64,000 bases of DNA from Heliocidaris tuberculata (GCA_025618425.1 CM046850.1:28428987-28492986); one strand, 5' to 3'. Counted from the stretch's first letter, positions 1-13,267 are shown. Program-made: numbers and translations. Notes: generated from the letters alone by a model not told the origin.

Positions 1-139
1 CTGGCTCCCGAAAGACTGGCATGGGCAAGGGCTATATATCGATTTCATCTCTAACTGGAGGTGTCAATATATATTTTCAGGGTAGACGGCGTGTGGGTGT
101 GTGATAGGGGTGGGGGAGCGCTGAATAAAGTGATATAGG

Positions 140-738
140 GGTTCTAGGACACCTACCCCCTCGACAACCACCCCCGGATAACCACCCCTAGGATAACCAC
201 CCTCTAGGACAACTACCCCCTAGGACAACTACCCCCGGATAACCACCCCTAGGATAACCACCCTCTAGGACAACTACCCCCTGGGACAACTACCCCCTAG
301 GGCAACCACCCTCTAGGACGACTACCCCCCCCCGGGACAATTACCCTCTAGGATGATTACCCCCCGACTAACTACCCCCTAGGGCAACCACCCTCTAGGA
401 CAACTACCCCCGGACAACTACCCCCAGACAACTACCCCCTAGGACACTTGTCCGGGGGGTAGTTATCCGGGGGTAGTTGTCCTAGAGGGTGGTTGTCCTA
501 GGGGGTAGTTGTCTAGGGGGTAGTTGTCCGGGGGGTAGTTGTCCTAGAGGGTGCTTGCCCTAGGGGGTTGTTAGTCGGGGGGTAATCATCCTAGAGGGTG
601 ATTGTCCTAGGGGGTAGTCGTCCTAGGGGGTGGTTGCCCTAGGGGGTAGTTGTCCTAGAGGGTAGTTGTCCTAGAGGGTGGTTATCCTAGGGGTGGTAAT
701 CCGGGGGTGGTTGTCCAGGGGGTAGGTGTCCGGATACG
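140..738. mobile_element. Foldback element, copy 1, with 8-bp target duplication
   Basis: The left half (140-446) is a degenerate tandem array with a period of about 16 bp, built on variants of GGACAACTACCCCCTA. The right half (447-738) is the same array in inverted orientation, so the whole unit can fold into a long hairpin. It is flanked by the direct repeat GATATAGG at 132-139 and 739-746. The left end is GGTTCTAGGACACC and the right end closes with GGATACG. Long inverted repeats made of short subrepeats are the hallmark of foldback (FB-type) transposons; an 8-bp duplication would fit hAT-like mobilisation. No protein is encoded. Confidence 0.8.
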
Positions 739-1017
739 GATATAGGATATCCCGACTCTAGGACGGAGGAGGGGGGGGGGGGAGGCGGAGGGTTCAAGGC
801 AATTTCGGGGGGGGGGTCCATTTATTTAGAGTCACGCCCCTAGTTTTGGCGGTTAATGCATTACTTAGTTGTTAGATATTGCTTCTCAGAAAAATTCACG
901 TATTGTTTTCGAATGTTTCGTTTGTATGAAAATAATGATAAGAAATTGCACAAAGACAGAAAATAGTCAAACAAGTAGTTTCCCCTTTCAGCTTCCCCTG
1001 CATAGATATGATAGTAG

Positions 1018-1474
1018 GGTTCTAGGACACCTACCCCCTGGACAACCACCCCCCGGATAACCACCCCCCGGATAACCACCCTCTAGGACAACTACCCCCT
1101 AGGACAACTACCTCCTAGGGCAACCACCCTCTAGGACGACTACCCCCCGGGACAATTACCCTCTAGGATGATTACCCCCCGACTAACTACCCCCTAGAGC
1201 AACCACCCTCTAGGACAACTACCCCCCGGACAACTACTCCCCAGACAACTACCCCGCAGACAACTACCCCCTAGGACAACCACCCCCCGGACAACTACCC
1301 CCCGGACAACTACCCTCTAGGACAACTACCCCCCTTCACAACTACCCCCAGACAACTACCCCCTAGGACACGTGTCCGGGGGGTAGTTATCCGGGGGTAG
1401 TTGTCCTAGAGGGTGGTTATCCTAGGGGTGGAAATCCGGGGGGTGGTTGTCCAGGGGGTAGGTGTCCAGATACG
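1018..1474. mobile_element. Foldback element, copy 2, with its own 8-bp target duplication
   Basis: Same outer ends and same 16-bp subrepeats as the element at 140-738, but a shorter inverted arm: forward array about 1018-1373, inverted array about 1374-1474. It is flanked by GATAGTAG at 1010-1017 and 1475-1482, which differs from the duplication around copy 1. The two are therefore separate insertions rather than one tandem duplication. The unequal arms suggest contraction of the subrepeats. Confidence 0.8.
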
Positions 1475-1482
1475 GATAGTAG

Positions 1483-2508
1483 TCCCCTCCACCTTCCCTC
1501 TCTCACTCTTTCCTCTCGCCCATCAAAACCCATCCGCACACCCACATAAATATACCCACATATCCACATGCACTCATGCACCTTTCCGCTCTCTCTCTCT
1601 CTCTCTCTTTCTAATTTTAGCTGTGTGGTGCTTGGTACACGGAGGTCCTAAATGAGTGTGTGGGTGAGCGAGTGTGGGTGTTAAAAAAAAAGTATATTTC
1701 TGGTGTGGAAGGCCATATGTATTATCCTGAAACGCTTTATATCTGTACTATTAAAGGTATTATTCAATCTTATTTCTTACTTTCCTAGCAATTTTTTTTT
1801 TCAATTTTTACTTTCCTAGCAATTTTTTTTTTCAATTTTTCAAAGACTTTGTTAAAATGTTATAAATTATCTTTAAAAGACCATTTAACTTCTAAAAAAT
1901 ATGGTTTCATATTGTATTTGTATTTCTTATTTATTATGAAACTTCAATGACAGGAGTGTCGATCCGTTTTCGGATGGGGGGGGGGGGCAAGACATGCCTC
2001 TTAATTACCAGCTTCTACACGGTTACAAGTCATGAAGCAAGGAAAAAATGATTTTATTTTACAACTCCGGATTTATAAACGATATATTTGGCCCCAATAT
2101 TTTCTTGGGGCAACTGCCCCTGCCCCCCCCCGCCAGGATCGACGCCCCCGTCCTTTGACATTGTACGTCAATATATCTTTTTACAGTGAAATACATTTAT
2201 AAATATAAAGGACGATAACAATTATAAATCGAGGCTTTAACTCTAAATAAGCTATGTCTTGTTCGCCCACGTCAATCTCACTATTAAAGGTTCGTACAAG
2301 GTTGTGCCATACACGGCAACCCATTTGTTTTACACATGCCCTCTCCACGGGTGAATTTACTTCTTAGCCCAGGATGTAAATTATTTTTCACCCTTATTTG
2401 TTCAGTATTAAAAGAGGTAAAAACTTTTTTTCGATTGCGTTTTTACTTGCGCTAATAGAACCTGTGAAGGCAATTAGCCCATATATACGTCATTTATTAA
2501 AAACATTG
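1483..2508. other. Non-coding stretch
   Basis: No supportable gene. It holds a short CT run near 1590-1612, a duplicated T-rich segment near 1785-1830, poly-G at about 1974-1987 and poly-C near 2125. Confidence 0.5.
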
Positions 2509-2733
2509 TTAAGCCCACACGAGGAGTCATTTTGGTTGCCTCAGTATACCTGCGCTAATCAAGCCTGTGAAATCAATTAACCCATAAGCCAGTCAATAGA
2601 AGTATTGTTTTCGCTGTTCATTCTACAATTACTTTTGAAATGATATCACCCTTTCATGACGAGCAAATGAACCTACAAGTCACTGACGCGGTAGTGACGT
2701 CAACAAATGACGCATTGTATGAGCCGGGCTTTT
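2509..2733. repeat. MITE with TTAAGCCC / GGGCTT ends, copy 1
   Basis: The left end TTAAGCCCACACGAGG and right end GAGCCGGGCTT are imperfect inverted repeats. The interior contains CACTGACGCGGT and GCGCTAATC motifs also found in the copy at 29295-29527. A related partial segment lies just upstream (about 2440-2508), suggesting a partial tandem duplication. Confidence 0.5.
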
Positions 2734-4500
2734 GTACGATGTCACTCTTACATGGCGCCCCAAAGACCCTACAGGTTACTGACGCAGTCCTATAAAATCA
2801 ATGACGCCTCGTATATCTTGCTATCAATAACTTGAAATTAAAGAAAACTGATGAAAAACTTTTTCATGGCTTATCAAAAAGGGTTTTTATTCTTTAAATT
2901 TTGACCATCACCTTAACTTGTGACTGGACATGATTGAAAAACAAACTAATACCATCTGTCCAGTTAACTTCCGATATTAATTCCGGTTAGCGTTGGCCAA
3001 TGAAAACAGATAGCTTGTTTACTACATTTAGACATATAGGCGTATGGTCCCAATTTCCATGGGAGGGAAGGGAGTTGACGTGTCTTGCTTGAATATCATC
3101 TTTCTAGTGTCTAAGTTTTGTGAGCGAACAGAGCGAGCAAAAAAAAAAAATTCAATAAGGTGACAATGTTATTAGCCCCGCCGCCTCTTCTGCATTTGCA
3201 TAAAGTAAATACCATAAGTATAATAGAGCTTTTTGTATGACCTGGAAAACAAAACCAATTTGTCCTTTTGAACCTTGCATCTCAAAACACTATTGATCAC
3301 ATGACCAAAGTCTGATCTAAGTACGTCAACGTTGTCTCTCACTTGGGTTAGACCACGTTAAATCACTATTCAGACAGTTTGTGGCAATTTTTCTAAATGT
3401 CGGTGGGGGAGTGGGGGGGGGGGGGGAAGGAACGACCCCTTCAGTATCTTCCAGTGAGACCAAGGCATCCTATGTACCCTATTGAAAATCTTATTATCTA
3501 GCTCTTGTAAGGACACAATGATCTTTGTGCCTGTACTAAACCTATAGTTTACAAATCTTATACAGGACTATCATGACTGTTATGTGTCATAATGTCGTTT
3601 GTACATGTATTATGAGAGAGCGCGTGACAACCGAGCGAGAAGGATTTGAAATTGTGAAACTTTGCTCTAAAGAACACTGCAGAGCGTAGAAATGCAGGAT
3701 GATGTAATAGCTAGGCCAAGTAAAATTGAATCATAGATTCCTGTCCGGATTTTTCAATAAAGGACGAGGAGGAGGTTCCATGTTATTTGATATTTCATAT
3801 TTTCCCCAGCACATTCAAAAGCTCTAGGGTCAATTTCAACACCAACTCTTTGAAATGAAATTAAATATATCGATGAGCTACAAAGGCTACAAACAAGTTA
3901 AAAATGCACTATATGATTTTTGTTATTCTAATTGTCTAAAGGTTTCATTAGGTTCTTTATTTCATGTCTTATAAAACATATCAAATAAAAAAAAAATTGA
4001 GGCGGGCTGAAAATAGGTAGGAGGAGGGGACAAGAAAGTTACCCTGGATACATCATATTATACATATTACATTAGTACAATGTGAAAAAAATTACTGAAT
4101 GAAAATAAGTGTTACATTGAATTGAATTCAACTGAATTGAAACTCATTTAGTATATATTTCCTTCTGCATTTTCTCAAAATTCCGGGAAAAGGACGTGTT
4201 CCCCCCCCCCCCCCGTATCCCTCGGGATTGCTGCCCTTGATTGTATCGTATATGAGAATGCATGGTTTGAACAAGCTAAAGTTCGTCGAAAAGCTTTGCA
4301 CGCGGAAGAAACGGTGGTCATTAAAAATGTTGTCAGAATTGTGTTGCGCGGATACTAATCTTGTATCTCATCACTCATGACTGTGTGCGAAAAAAAAAAA
4401 AAAAAAAAAAAAACATGGTCTGTGGATTATCAAAAGCAAAGGTTACAAGAAACGATTTTTTTTGTAGAACAATGGATGAATATGCAACAACTCCACTCTA
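2734..4500. other. Non-coding stretch
   Basis: No gene recognised. It is AT-rich with poly-G near 3411-3426, poly-C near 4201-4214 and a poly-A run near 4389-4412. Short open frames here have no recognisable protein features. Confidence 0.5.
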
Positions 4501-4839
4501 TTATACTATTAATACATGGTTGGGAGTGCGTTAGTGCGATCTGGCAACACAAAGGTTTTTATCGTGGTGTACTAACACACGAGGCGTAGCCGAGTGTGTT
4601 AGACACCACGATAAAAACCTGCGTGTTGCTGGATCGCACTAACGCACGAACTCACAACCATGTATTAATAGTTTTATAAAACGGGTCTACAATTTTAGTG
4701 TTTTATTACAATCTTAGTGTTTGATCCGGATTAGCCGTGCGTTAGTCCCCTCGCCGTGCGTTATTATTTTTTTTTTGCACGGTCACGTGATGTTATTTGA
4801 CCAATCAGGATGGCTACATTCTTGAACCCGTTTTATAAT
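4501..4839 (+). repeat. 338-bp foldback repeat family, copy 1
   Basis: The first half (about 4510-4675) folds on itself: arms from AATACATGGTTGGGAGTGCG to its complement near AACCATGTATTAAT enclose a central CACGAGG-CGTAGCC turn. The second half is bounded by TTATAAAACGGGTC and GAACCCGTTTTATAA. Nearly the same sequence occurs at 31735-32072 in the same orientation and at 40648-40981 reversed, which defines a family of fixed length. Confidence 0.8.
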
Positions 4840-5404
4840 GCGCAATATGATACCCAAATAGTTGGCAAACATAAGTAATTATGAATGCTGGCATTATATA
4901 CGTATACAACCATTTTTCGTTTGATCGCTCGCAGGGAAATGCGAGATTCTACGTTCAGGCCTGGATTTGGGGAAGCCACCCTTCTGGACGGGGGTGGTGG
5001 TGGGTGGGGGTGGGGTGGGCGTGGTCCCTTCTCTTACACCAGTGTGATCAGGACTTCCACAACTTTTCTTAAACCTTGGATCCGCTAGTGGGTATGGAAA
5101 ACATCAGGGGAATGGAAAACATTTCCTAAATCGAAAGGCCTTTTCGCACGATGTTTCTCGGTTATCCAAATATACGAATAGATCCAAATATCAGTACCGT
5201 ACAAACTAGAGGTTCGCACGCTGCGTGCGAACCCCCCCCCCTTAGGAAAAAAAGTTTTAAAAAGTTATTGTTGTGGTTGAAAATTAAAAGGAGAAGAGAG
5301 AAAGAAAAAACAGAAAAGAAAAGGGAAAGGAAAGGAAAGGAAAGGAAAATAAAACAGAAAGAAAAGAAGGAAAAGAAAAGGGAAGGGAAGAGAAGGAAAA
5401 ACTG

Positions 5405-6145
5405 GCCAAATTTTTTCCTCGCTCACTTCGCTCATTCGCAAGAACACTGGAATTTTAGTTTTCGGGCAATGAGGGCATCCCCCTTCGGCAATGGGCTGTA
5501 ACCCCTTCCCTCCCCCCCCCCCCCCGCGGATTTTTAAAGTTCCGATATTCATATTTGAGCAGCAAGGTGCTAGAATATCCAAATATTTGTGAAGCAAGGT
5601 TCCCAGTTGATTATGTAACTTGTGTATGTAACTTCTGTACATTTCCACCAAGAAAAGTTTCTAAAAACATTTAGAAATTGAAAAGTTGATATTCGGGCAA
5701 AAGGCGTCCCTTTCGGCAATAGGATGCAGCCTCCCCCCCCCCCCAAGGATTTTCAAAGTTCCGATATTCGGGCAACCACCACTTCATATTTGTGCAGTAA
5801 GGTGCCAAAATATCCACATATTTGGGCAGCGAGGTTCCCAGATAATTGTAACTTCTGTGTGTGTAACTTCTGTACATTTTCACTACGAAAAGGTTTTAAA
5901 AAATTTTGCTCCCTCGCTTCGCTCGCTTGCAAACATTTAGAAATCGAAAAGTCGATATTCGAAAAAAAGGCGTCAGCCCCCTCCTTGCGAAAAATGGGCC
6001 CGTATATGATCAAGATCTATACATCTGCGATTTCCTTTTATTATTATTTCTGTGAGGGGGATAAGGGTGCAGCATTTTTGTCGGCAAATTTGGGTGTCAC
6101 ACCCTAAAACTTTGTCAGCACATTTGGGTGTCACACCCCCCCCCC
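5405..6145 (+). repeat. Interspersed repeat with GGGCAGCGAGGT motifs, copy 1
   Basis: It contains repeated blocks based on CCGATATTCGGGCA and TTTGGGCAGCGAGGTTCC, followed by CTCGCTTCGCTCG and a tail reading TTTGGGTGTCACACC. Related copies lie at about 51842-52413 and 59680-60120 in the same orientation. Open frames across it are low-complexity and are not taken as genes. A purine-rich AAAGG tract (about 5280-5400) lies upstream. Confidence 0.6.
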
Positions 6146-7260
6146 ATTCAAAATGTTCTGCTAAGTAATACAGTAATAGTAACTAGTATAATTCTTTTCA
6201 TTTGTTCGACTAAAAGAACAAGAATATAGTGATGAACTACAGTCATATGTAAGCCGGTCGCCCCATGATTTTGAAGTTTTAGAAGGAAAATGATTTGTAA
6301 TATATTGGTCAGAAATTTGGGGTAAATGCTCTGAAATAAGGCAGAGTTTGCACCAGAGAGCATCTAAAACCCCTGAGCATCTAAAACCCCGGCCGCAAGG
6401 GACTTCGCGCTTCGCGCACATAATTATATATGTCTCTACTTAAGGTGCGAACCCCCCCCCTTAAAAAAAGCTTGTACAGGCTTGAATATACGTATAAACC
6501 ACATGTTCTGCTAAATGTTTCTTGTAGGATGTTAATGTTTAGCTCACGTAAATTATGCTTCTGTTTCGATTCGTTATATTAAAGGGGGAAGTCCAGACAT
6601 TTTGTATCTATTACGTGAAAGGGAAAGTCGCAACTTTTCTAGAGGTAGGCACTAAGTTATAAGGACAATAATTTAGACCATTTTTTACTGGCTCATGTTA
6701 AAGGGCATATCAAGACCTCTCCCATCTTTTTTCCATACATGTCCATGTATACGTTTTACGTTTATTTTCCTGATTTTGATATGCTGTATTATAATCTATG
6801 ATTATAATCTAAGTTTTTTTTTTTTTTTTTTTTAATTCAGGTCAAATATTTTCTGGAAGATAAAGAAGACACAGCTGGTACACTTTGGTTTGTAATATCA
6901 AGGAGTTATTAAAATCACTCCTTGGTTAATATTCAGGTCATGTTAGTATAATAGAACAGTTACATGCAGAATATCAGAGGTGTGAAATTAGTGGCGTAGC
7001 TACGGGAGGTAACATGCCCGCCTATCGAATGAAAAATGTGGGACAGAAAAAAGAGAAAAGAAGAGATAAAGGGAAAGAAGGAGGGAGAAAAGATGAGATA
7101 AGAAGATAATAAAGCCAATTCCAGCACCCCCCCCCCCCCCACCCCCTCCGAATCGGTGGCTGTGGCATTGTCGTTATCATGTGATTTACCGAGTAAAACC
7201 GCTGCCTCTCCTATGACTTGACCCACGCTGTGGTATTGTGCGCTCTGGTTAAATTCTTCT
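6146..7260. other. Non-coding stretch
   Basis: No gene recognised. A poly-T run lies near 6816-6834 and poly-C near 7128-7145. Confidence 0.45.
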
Positions 7261-7406
7261 GGGCCCTCTTGCATAAAAAGTTGCGATTAAACGCAACTCC
7301 AAAAATTGCACGCAACTTGATTTTCAGCCAATCAGGATCGTGTATTTGGGACTTGCGTTTAATTTTTGGAGTTGCGATTAAACGCAACTTTTTATGCAAG
7401 AGGGCC
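7261..7406. repeat. Foldback MITE with GGGCCCTCTTGCATAAAAAG ends, copy 1
   Basis: The left arm GGGCCCTCTTGCATAAAAAG continues into TTGCG(A)TTAAACGCAACT, and the exact complement closes at 7406. The middle carries CCAATCAGGATC. A second copy lies at 29104-29272. It is a short palindromic non-autonomous element without coding capacity. Confidence 0.75.
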
Positions 7407-9501
7407 TTGTTGTGCATAACTATTGTCCAGCAAATATTTTCAAGCACTGAAGCCTACAATCATGCTATACGCCATCGGGCTCTCTTCCTGTAAATATTTG
7501 CCGGAAAGTGCGAGAAAAAATTTCATGTGACTGCACAACTTTCCCACATCACAACCAGGAAAATGAAAGTTAGTGTTCATGAAACGTTGGGGTATTGACA
7601 AATAATTTACAGAAAAGGTCTGGATTTAACCTTTAAATCACATGTCTATTATACCTAACGTTTATCTTACGTTTTAGCAAAAGTAGTTGTCAGCCTGAAG
7701 GGAAAACATTCTGATAAATAAAACGTGTCAGGGTTATTGAAAGAAATTGTGCGCATGCGCAAACGTGCATGGAGACACGTTTGAAGGGGGGTGCACGGGG
7801 GGGGGGGTTGACATATAAAATCACAGAAGGAGTCATACTTGTTACTACACACACACACACACACACTCACACCATTAATTACTTTTTTTTTAGCGGATGG
7901 CCGGGGGGGGGGGGGAGGGGAGCATGGCCCCCTTGTGCTCCCTGGTTACGCCTATGGGTAGGTTATTACCATCACTATGCGTGCCCTAATTATTTTTTTG
8001 TAGTGTAGTCATTGACAGTAAATCGGAAAAATTGACTCACAACAGTTCCTTCCACGAGTGTCGACTTGAGGTGAGTTATCTGATCAGTTTATACATTTTA
8101 AAATTTAATTCAATTTTTTAAATATCTATTATTGGTCCCAGTAGCAAAATTATCTACGTAACAAAGCGACCGAGCCGTAGATATTTTTCATTTTTAATCA
8201 TCAAAAACGCAATTTAAAAAAAATTCCTTTTACCCCAAAATTCTCATAGGAGCACTGTAATCGAGCTTCTGAGTTTCAAATTCTGAATATTGATAAACGG
8301 TTTTTTATTTACCTTTTCTTCAAATGAGGCTCAAATTATTGAAAATCCTGGAGAAAAATAGTATTTGAATATAGCAAGGCAACCGAAATTATCCTGTGTC
8401 AGGGGCGCAATAGTTAACAAGAGGCCTATTAAACTTATATCACAGGGAGCGAAGCAACGAAAATTACATTTCCTTTCATATTTTGAACCCTTTAAAAAAC
8501 GCTTATTGATAAAATAAATCCTATATTGGTGAGCATTTTAATTCTTCCAAGATTCTATTTCTAATGAACTTTACACTGTGGATAGGGTGCGCATAATATA
8601 AATCATCATAAAGATCGTAACTTTTTAAAAATTCCTTCCCGATTTTTCTTTCTTTCTTTTGCGCTTTTTGCGCCCTTTCAAGTGCGGCCAGGGGCAAGTG
8701 CCCCCTCTGCACCTTTACATACGCCCCTGACATTCGGTGTACTAGAGTTACTCTACATTTTTACAATATATCAGAAATCGCCACGGAGATAGCTTCATGA
8801 TGCAACTCGTCGCTTTTCGTTGAAACTCTTGAGGTATCGTGAGAGATTTTTTGAATCTTACGTGAAAGTGCATTGACCTTGCCTATCAGCTTATTGTTGG
8901 TTAATTAATCTCATAACACCCAAATTATCTCAGATTCCTTTTTTTTTTCCTTTGTCGAGAACATCGATTCTGAACTTTACTGTCTGTTTTTATTTGGATC
9001 GTGATATTTCTAGGACTTTGTCATCTAATATCTGTCAATATTTGTTTAGCATCCGAACAATGGCACATGTTGCAATTTTATTAGTTATGATACAAAGAAT
9101 GAGGATCATGTTTATTTAGTAACCTATTGGTAATTTGCTTTGCTTCATTCATAATTTTTATGCAAGTGCCCGCAAAATGGTGCTTTTGTGTGACATGCAC
9201 TGGCGGAACCAGAAGGGCACCTCGAGTGAGTCTATGAAGGCTGACGGAAATCTTTTAAGTCACGCTCCCCTGCAAAAAGCGAAAACAAAACAAAACAAAA
9301 CAAGAACCAGAATATATGTTCTATTGTAACAGCTTGTATTTGAACTTATACAGTCTGAGCTATCCACTTCGACTGATCGCAAACAGATATGTATTGAGCA
9401 GCAACAGGGAATAATACTTTATGACGTCCGTAATCAAGTGGGCTCGTCAAGTTCGCACCTCGCTGATCTACAATCATCCCTAGAAAATTTTGAAATATCT
9501 A
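7407..9501. other. Non-coding stretch with a (CA)n run
   Basis: No gene recognised. (AC)n lies at about 7848-7868 and poly-G at 7796-7807 and 7903-7916. The interval 8401-8730 is bracketed by CAGGGGCG and CGCCCCTG and may be another foldback or hAT-like insertion, but no target duplication was seen. Confidence 0.4.
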
Positions 9502-10092
9502 TTAGAGGAGAATGAAAGCCCGAGGAAATATCCATTTTAATGAAAAGAGGGGATAGAGAGAAGCAATTTCAAAAAAATTCCATCAAAATCGGTTACGAAA
9601 TGAAAAAGTTACGAAAGTTTGAAAAGTCTCAATTTACTTTCTATGGCGATCCTCAATTTGGCAATGTTGCTTCAAAATGGCAGGTTTAGTAATACAACTC
9701 TCCAAATGTTTTGTACACAAAATTTCATATTTTCTCCATTATCTCTAAAGATGCTGCTTGTCTTTTTGTGAACTCAACATATGTTGTGTCAAATACATTT
9801 CCCATGATATATCGTGAGCTATATAAGAAGGAGACAAGCTGCACCTTAAGAGATAATGGAGAAAATATGAAATGTTGTGTACAAAACATATGGAGAGTTG
9901 TACTACTACTACTAAACCTGTCACTTTGAAGCAACATTGCCAAATTGAGGATCGCCATAGAAAAGTAAATTCAAACTTTTATAACTTTCTCATTTCGTAA
10001 CCGATTTTGATGGAACTTTTAAAAAAATTGCTTCTCTCTGTCCTCTCTTTTCATTAAAATTGATTTTTCTTCAGGGTTTCATTCTCCTTTAA
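9502..10092. repeat. Long palindromic MITE, right end at TTAA
   Basis: Two arms of about 250 bp are near-complements: AGGAGAATGAAAGCCC on the left pairs with GGGTTTCATTCTCCT on the right, and GGCGATCCTCAATTTGGCAA pairs with the complementary block near 9945. The right boundary is TTAA (10089-10092); the left boundary reads TTAG, probably a decayed TTAA. Confidence 0.7.
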
Positions 10093-10226
10093 GGGCACCA
10101 TCTTATAAAGAGTTGTGACTGATTCAAATCAATCGTAACTTGCTATCAGTCGTAACTTGCTATCAATCGTAACTTGCTATCAATCGTAACTTGATATCAA
10201 GCGCAACTCTTTATAAGACAGGGCCC
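10093..10226. repeat. Small MITE abutting the TTAA palindrome
   Basis: The left end GGGCACCATCTTATAAAGAG pairs with the right end CTCTTTATAAGACAGGGCCC. Between them are about four tandem copies of a 19-bp unit around CAATCGTAACTTGCTAT. It directly abuts the preceding element. Confidence 0.55.
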
Positions 10227-10228
10227 AG

Positions 10229-10440
10229 AAGTACGAAGAGGAATTAGAAGACTTGAAACAATACAGTCATCGCAAGTCCATCCGCATCTTAGGGTTACCC
10301 GAGGTTACTGACGAAAACACAGACTCTGTTCATATAACTCCAAACGCATCATAATGAGTAAGAAGTCACAGCTCAAAGATTCAGGCTTCATAATAGTAGA
10401 GGATCTCACAAAGAGAAATTTCCAACTGAAGCTCGAAGGT
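10229..10440 (+). pseudogene. LINE ORF1 (nucleic-acid-binding protein) fragment, degenerate
   Basis: Frame from 10229 reads a run rich in E, L and K and then YSHRKSIRILGLPE, matching the coiled-coil to RNA-binding transition found in ORF1 proteins of L1-type retrotransposons (family pattern YSRRxNxRIxGxPE). After a stop, another frame from 10354 reads LKDSGFIIVEDLTKRNFQL, matching the later ORF1 segment where a residue run ending in EDLT is conserved. The frame change and the missing material between them show a dead fragment. No matching reverse transcriptase is joined to it. Confidence 0.6.
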
Positions 10441-10696
10441 AATGATGATGACGATGCTGATGGTTTCTTGTATACTAGTAGCACGGGAATCGGCCTCTAC
10501 TGGGAGTTCATGGTGCTTGCTCTGGAATGTCTCATTTGTCATCCATTATCATTGTTGTTGTAGCTGGGAACAGGTAATTCTTAATAAGTCTTGAGAGCCG
10601 ACATGAAGGAGGACACAGAATCAGTACTCTTGATCGATACACTGAGGAAGGCTATTCCACAGCTTAGGTCTTTAGATGTAGAAGGCCCTATCTCCC

Positions 10697-11648
10697 CACA
10701 CTGTAAAAAATAACTGTAAAACTACAGGTTTTGAAATACACGTGATTGCCGTTATTTCAATTTTACAGTCTTTTTACTGTAAAACAAAAGCAAGTTTGTT
10801 GGTTTACCGGAAATCAGCATATATTTACAATCGCCCGACATAAAACACTGTTAAAAACCATTTTCTCATATTTTAACAAGTTACCCTGTTAAATTACAAA
10901 TTACCCAATATTGGGGAAAACGACTGATCGAAATTAAACTTGGTATTCATTTGTGTAAACTATGAACACTTCGTAAAAGAAATGGGTAAGATTGTCCCAA
11001 GTGCTTTGTGTCATGCATTTGCCCACCTTTTTATATTACTTTACCAAATACTGGGCGAAACACTTGTGTGAATATTCATGAATTTTTAGTAGCGTATGGT
11101 TTGGGGTTGCCCGATTTACTAACTGTCACCAAAGGCATAAAAAACTATAATGGGTATACAATAGACTGCACTCACTGGATAGGATAGGATAGGTCTAGGA
11201 TAGGATAGATTAAGTTGGAGAATATGATAAGATTAGGCAGGATCGGTTACACTGCAAAAAATAACTGTAAAACTACAGACTTTTTGGCCCTTGGGACTAC
11301 AAGTTATTGCCGTTATTTCAATTTTATAGTCCCTTTTCCTGTAAAACAACAGCAAGGTTTACGGTTTACCGGGAATCATCATTTATTTACAATCGCCCGA
11401 CATAAAACACTGTTGAAAAAACATTTTCTCATATTTTAACAAGTTACCCTGTTAAATTACAAATCGTTTCCATGGTTCCGTTTTAATTAACATAGATTTT
11501 CCTGTTAGAAATTAAAGTTTCTACTATTAACAAAAAACGGGAATCTGTTATTTTACATGTACTGTGGAAAAACGGGCATTCCCGACATCCTGACTGCCAT
11601 GAAATTTCCCGCGAAAAAAAAACGGCAATTTTTTTTTTTTTACAGTGC
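10697..11648 (+). repeat. Two copies of a CACTGnAAAAAATAACTG element
   Basis: A truncated copy (about 10697-10910) and a fuller copy (11252-11648) share CTGTAAAACTACAG, GCCGTTATTTCAATTTTA and CAATCGCCCGACATAAAACA. The fuller copy begins CACTGCAAAAAATAAC and ends with a poly-T run followed by ACAGTG, which gives terminal inverted repeats. The gap between the copies contains a (GGATA)n run near 11178-11205. Confidence 0.6.
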
Positions 11649-13267
11649 AGGTTAGATCTATGGGCTAGACTTCCCAGGTAGATTTTTCTTTTTACTAATG
11701 ATCGAGTATTGCAATTTAAACACAAACTTCTAAATATTAATGGGACGACAAAAAAAAAAAAAAAGAAAAGATGTAAACATATCATATAACTTTTCTCTGA
11801 TGTATTGTCCAGTTTGTACATTCTTGTTTCCCTATTGTTCGGTCTAATAGATCAAATTTAAGATGTAAAAGACCATGCATTACAAGTGGTATACTGGATT
11901 CAGTTATCAAGAAACAGAAATTGTATCAAAAACGTTTGAAAGAGATCTGCTAACAGAAAAAAAATATGTGACTTATAAGAATACACTTACTGCTGTTATA
12001 TGATCTTCTAAGAAAAAATATTTCTATAAATATATTTTAGAAAATAAAAGGTGATCTGACAAAAAAAAAAAAACTGGAACAAATTAATTGTTTATTAGGG
12101 AAAAAGCAGCTAAATATTCCTGTGAAAATGTAGCACGAAAATATTTATCTGTCTGGAAATTTCAGAGTCTATTAGCAACTTTTTTTCCAATGTTGGTGAA
12201 AATATCTGTAAAGATGTTCCTACATCAACCCATACGTTTCATGACTTTATGTCAGTTAACAAGAGATATTTTTCTTTATTTTCAAAACCTACATCTGTAC
12301 ATGAAATTTTGAATGTTGTTTGTTCTATGAAATCGTCAGAAGCAAGTGGGTCTGATGATATAGCCCCGAAAATTGCTAAGGACTCTATTCACTTATTTGT
12401 TGAATAGCTTGGTGTAATGTTTAATAAATCTTTATCACAAGGGTAATACTTGATAAGCTCAAAGTGTCCAAAATAATACCATTATGCAAAAAGAATAACC
12501 CTCATAATCTTGAGAATTATAGATCTATGTCACTATTACCATTTTTTTTTCTAAAATATTTGAAAATATTATGTATGAGAGATTGTAATCCCAACTTATA
12601 CACACTGATATTCTAATACCTGAACAATTTGGATTTCCAAAGAAATTTTCAACTAATTTCACATCACAGAAAACTGACGAAGGTAACTTTGCATCGGATT
12701 CTTTATGGACCTGTCAAAGGCATTTGACACCACTGACCATAATATTCTGATAAAAAGATAATTTTTATGGTGTGAGAAGCCTTGCTTTAAATCGGTTTAA
12801 ATATTATTTAAGTAATAGACATCAATATGTTATGGTAAATGGTGTCAAATCCCAATATGAAACGTATTAAATATGTAATTCCGTAGGGCTCTGTCCTAAG
12901 GCCCCTCCTGTTCCTTGTGTATATAAATGATATAATAAATTCATCCAAATTATTTCATTATTATTTGCAGATGACACTTGTGTTGTAATTTATCATAAAA
13001 ATGATTATAATTTAATGTCCATTTGAAGTAATGAAGTAAACAAATTATACGATTGGTTCTGTTGTTATAAGTTATCATTAAATCTTTATAAAACAAAGTA
13101 TATCATTTTTTGGAAGAAGAGGTATAAGGGTTCTAAATAATCTTTAAAATCTTGTTATCGGTGGTCATAATATATCACGTGTTGATGATATTCCGTCTTG
13201 CAGTATTACAGTCAATGAATTTCTTTCAAGCCACATATTACAAATGTTTGTTCAAAAGTTTCTAGGA

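Noticed and set aside
5151..5651. Open frames of 116 and 128 residues on opposite strands
   Set aside because: Lys/Glu and Phe/Pro runs arise from a purine-rich tract; there are no domains, and the region is part of a dispersed repeat.
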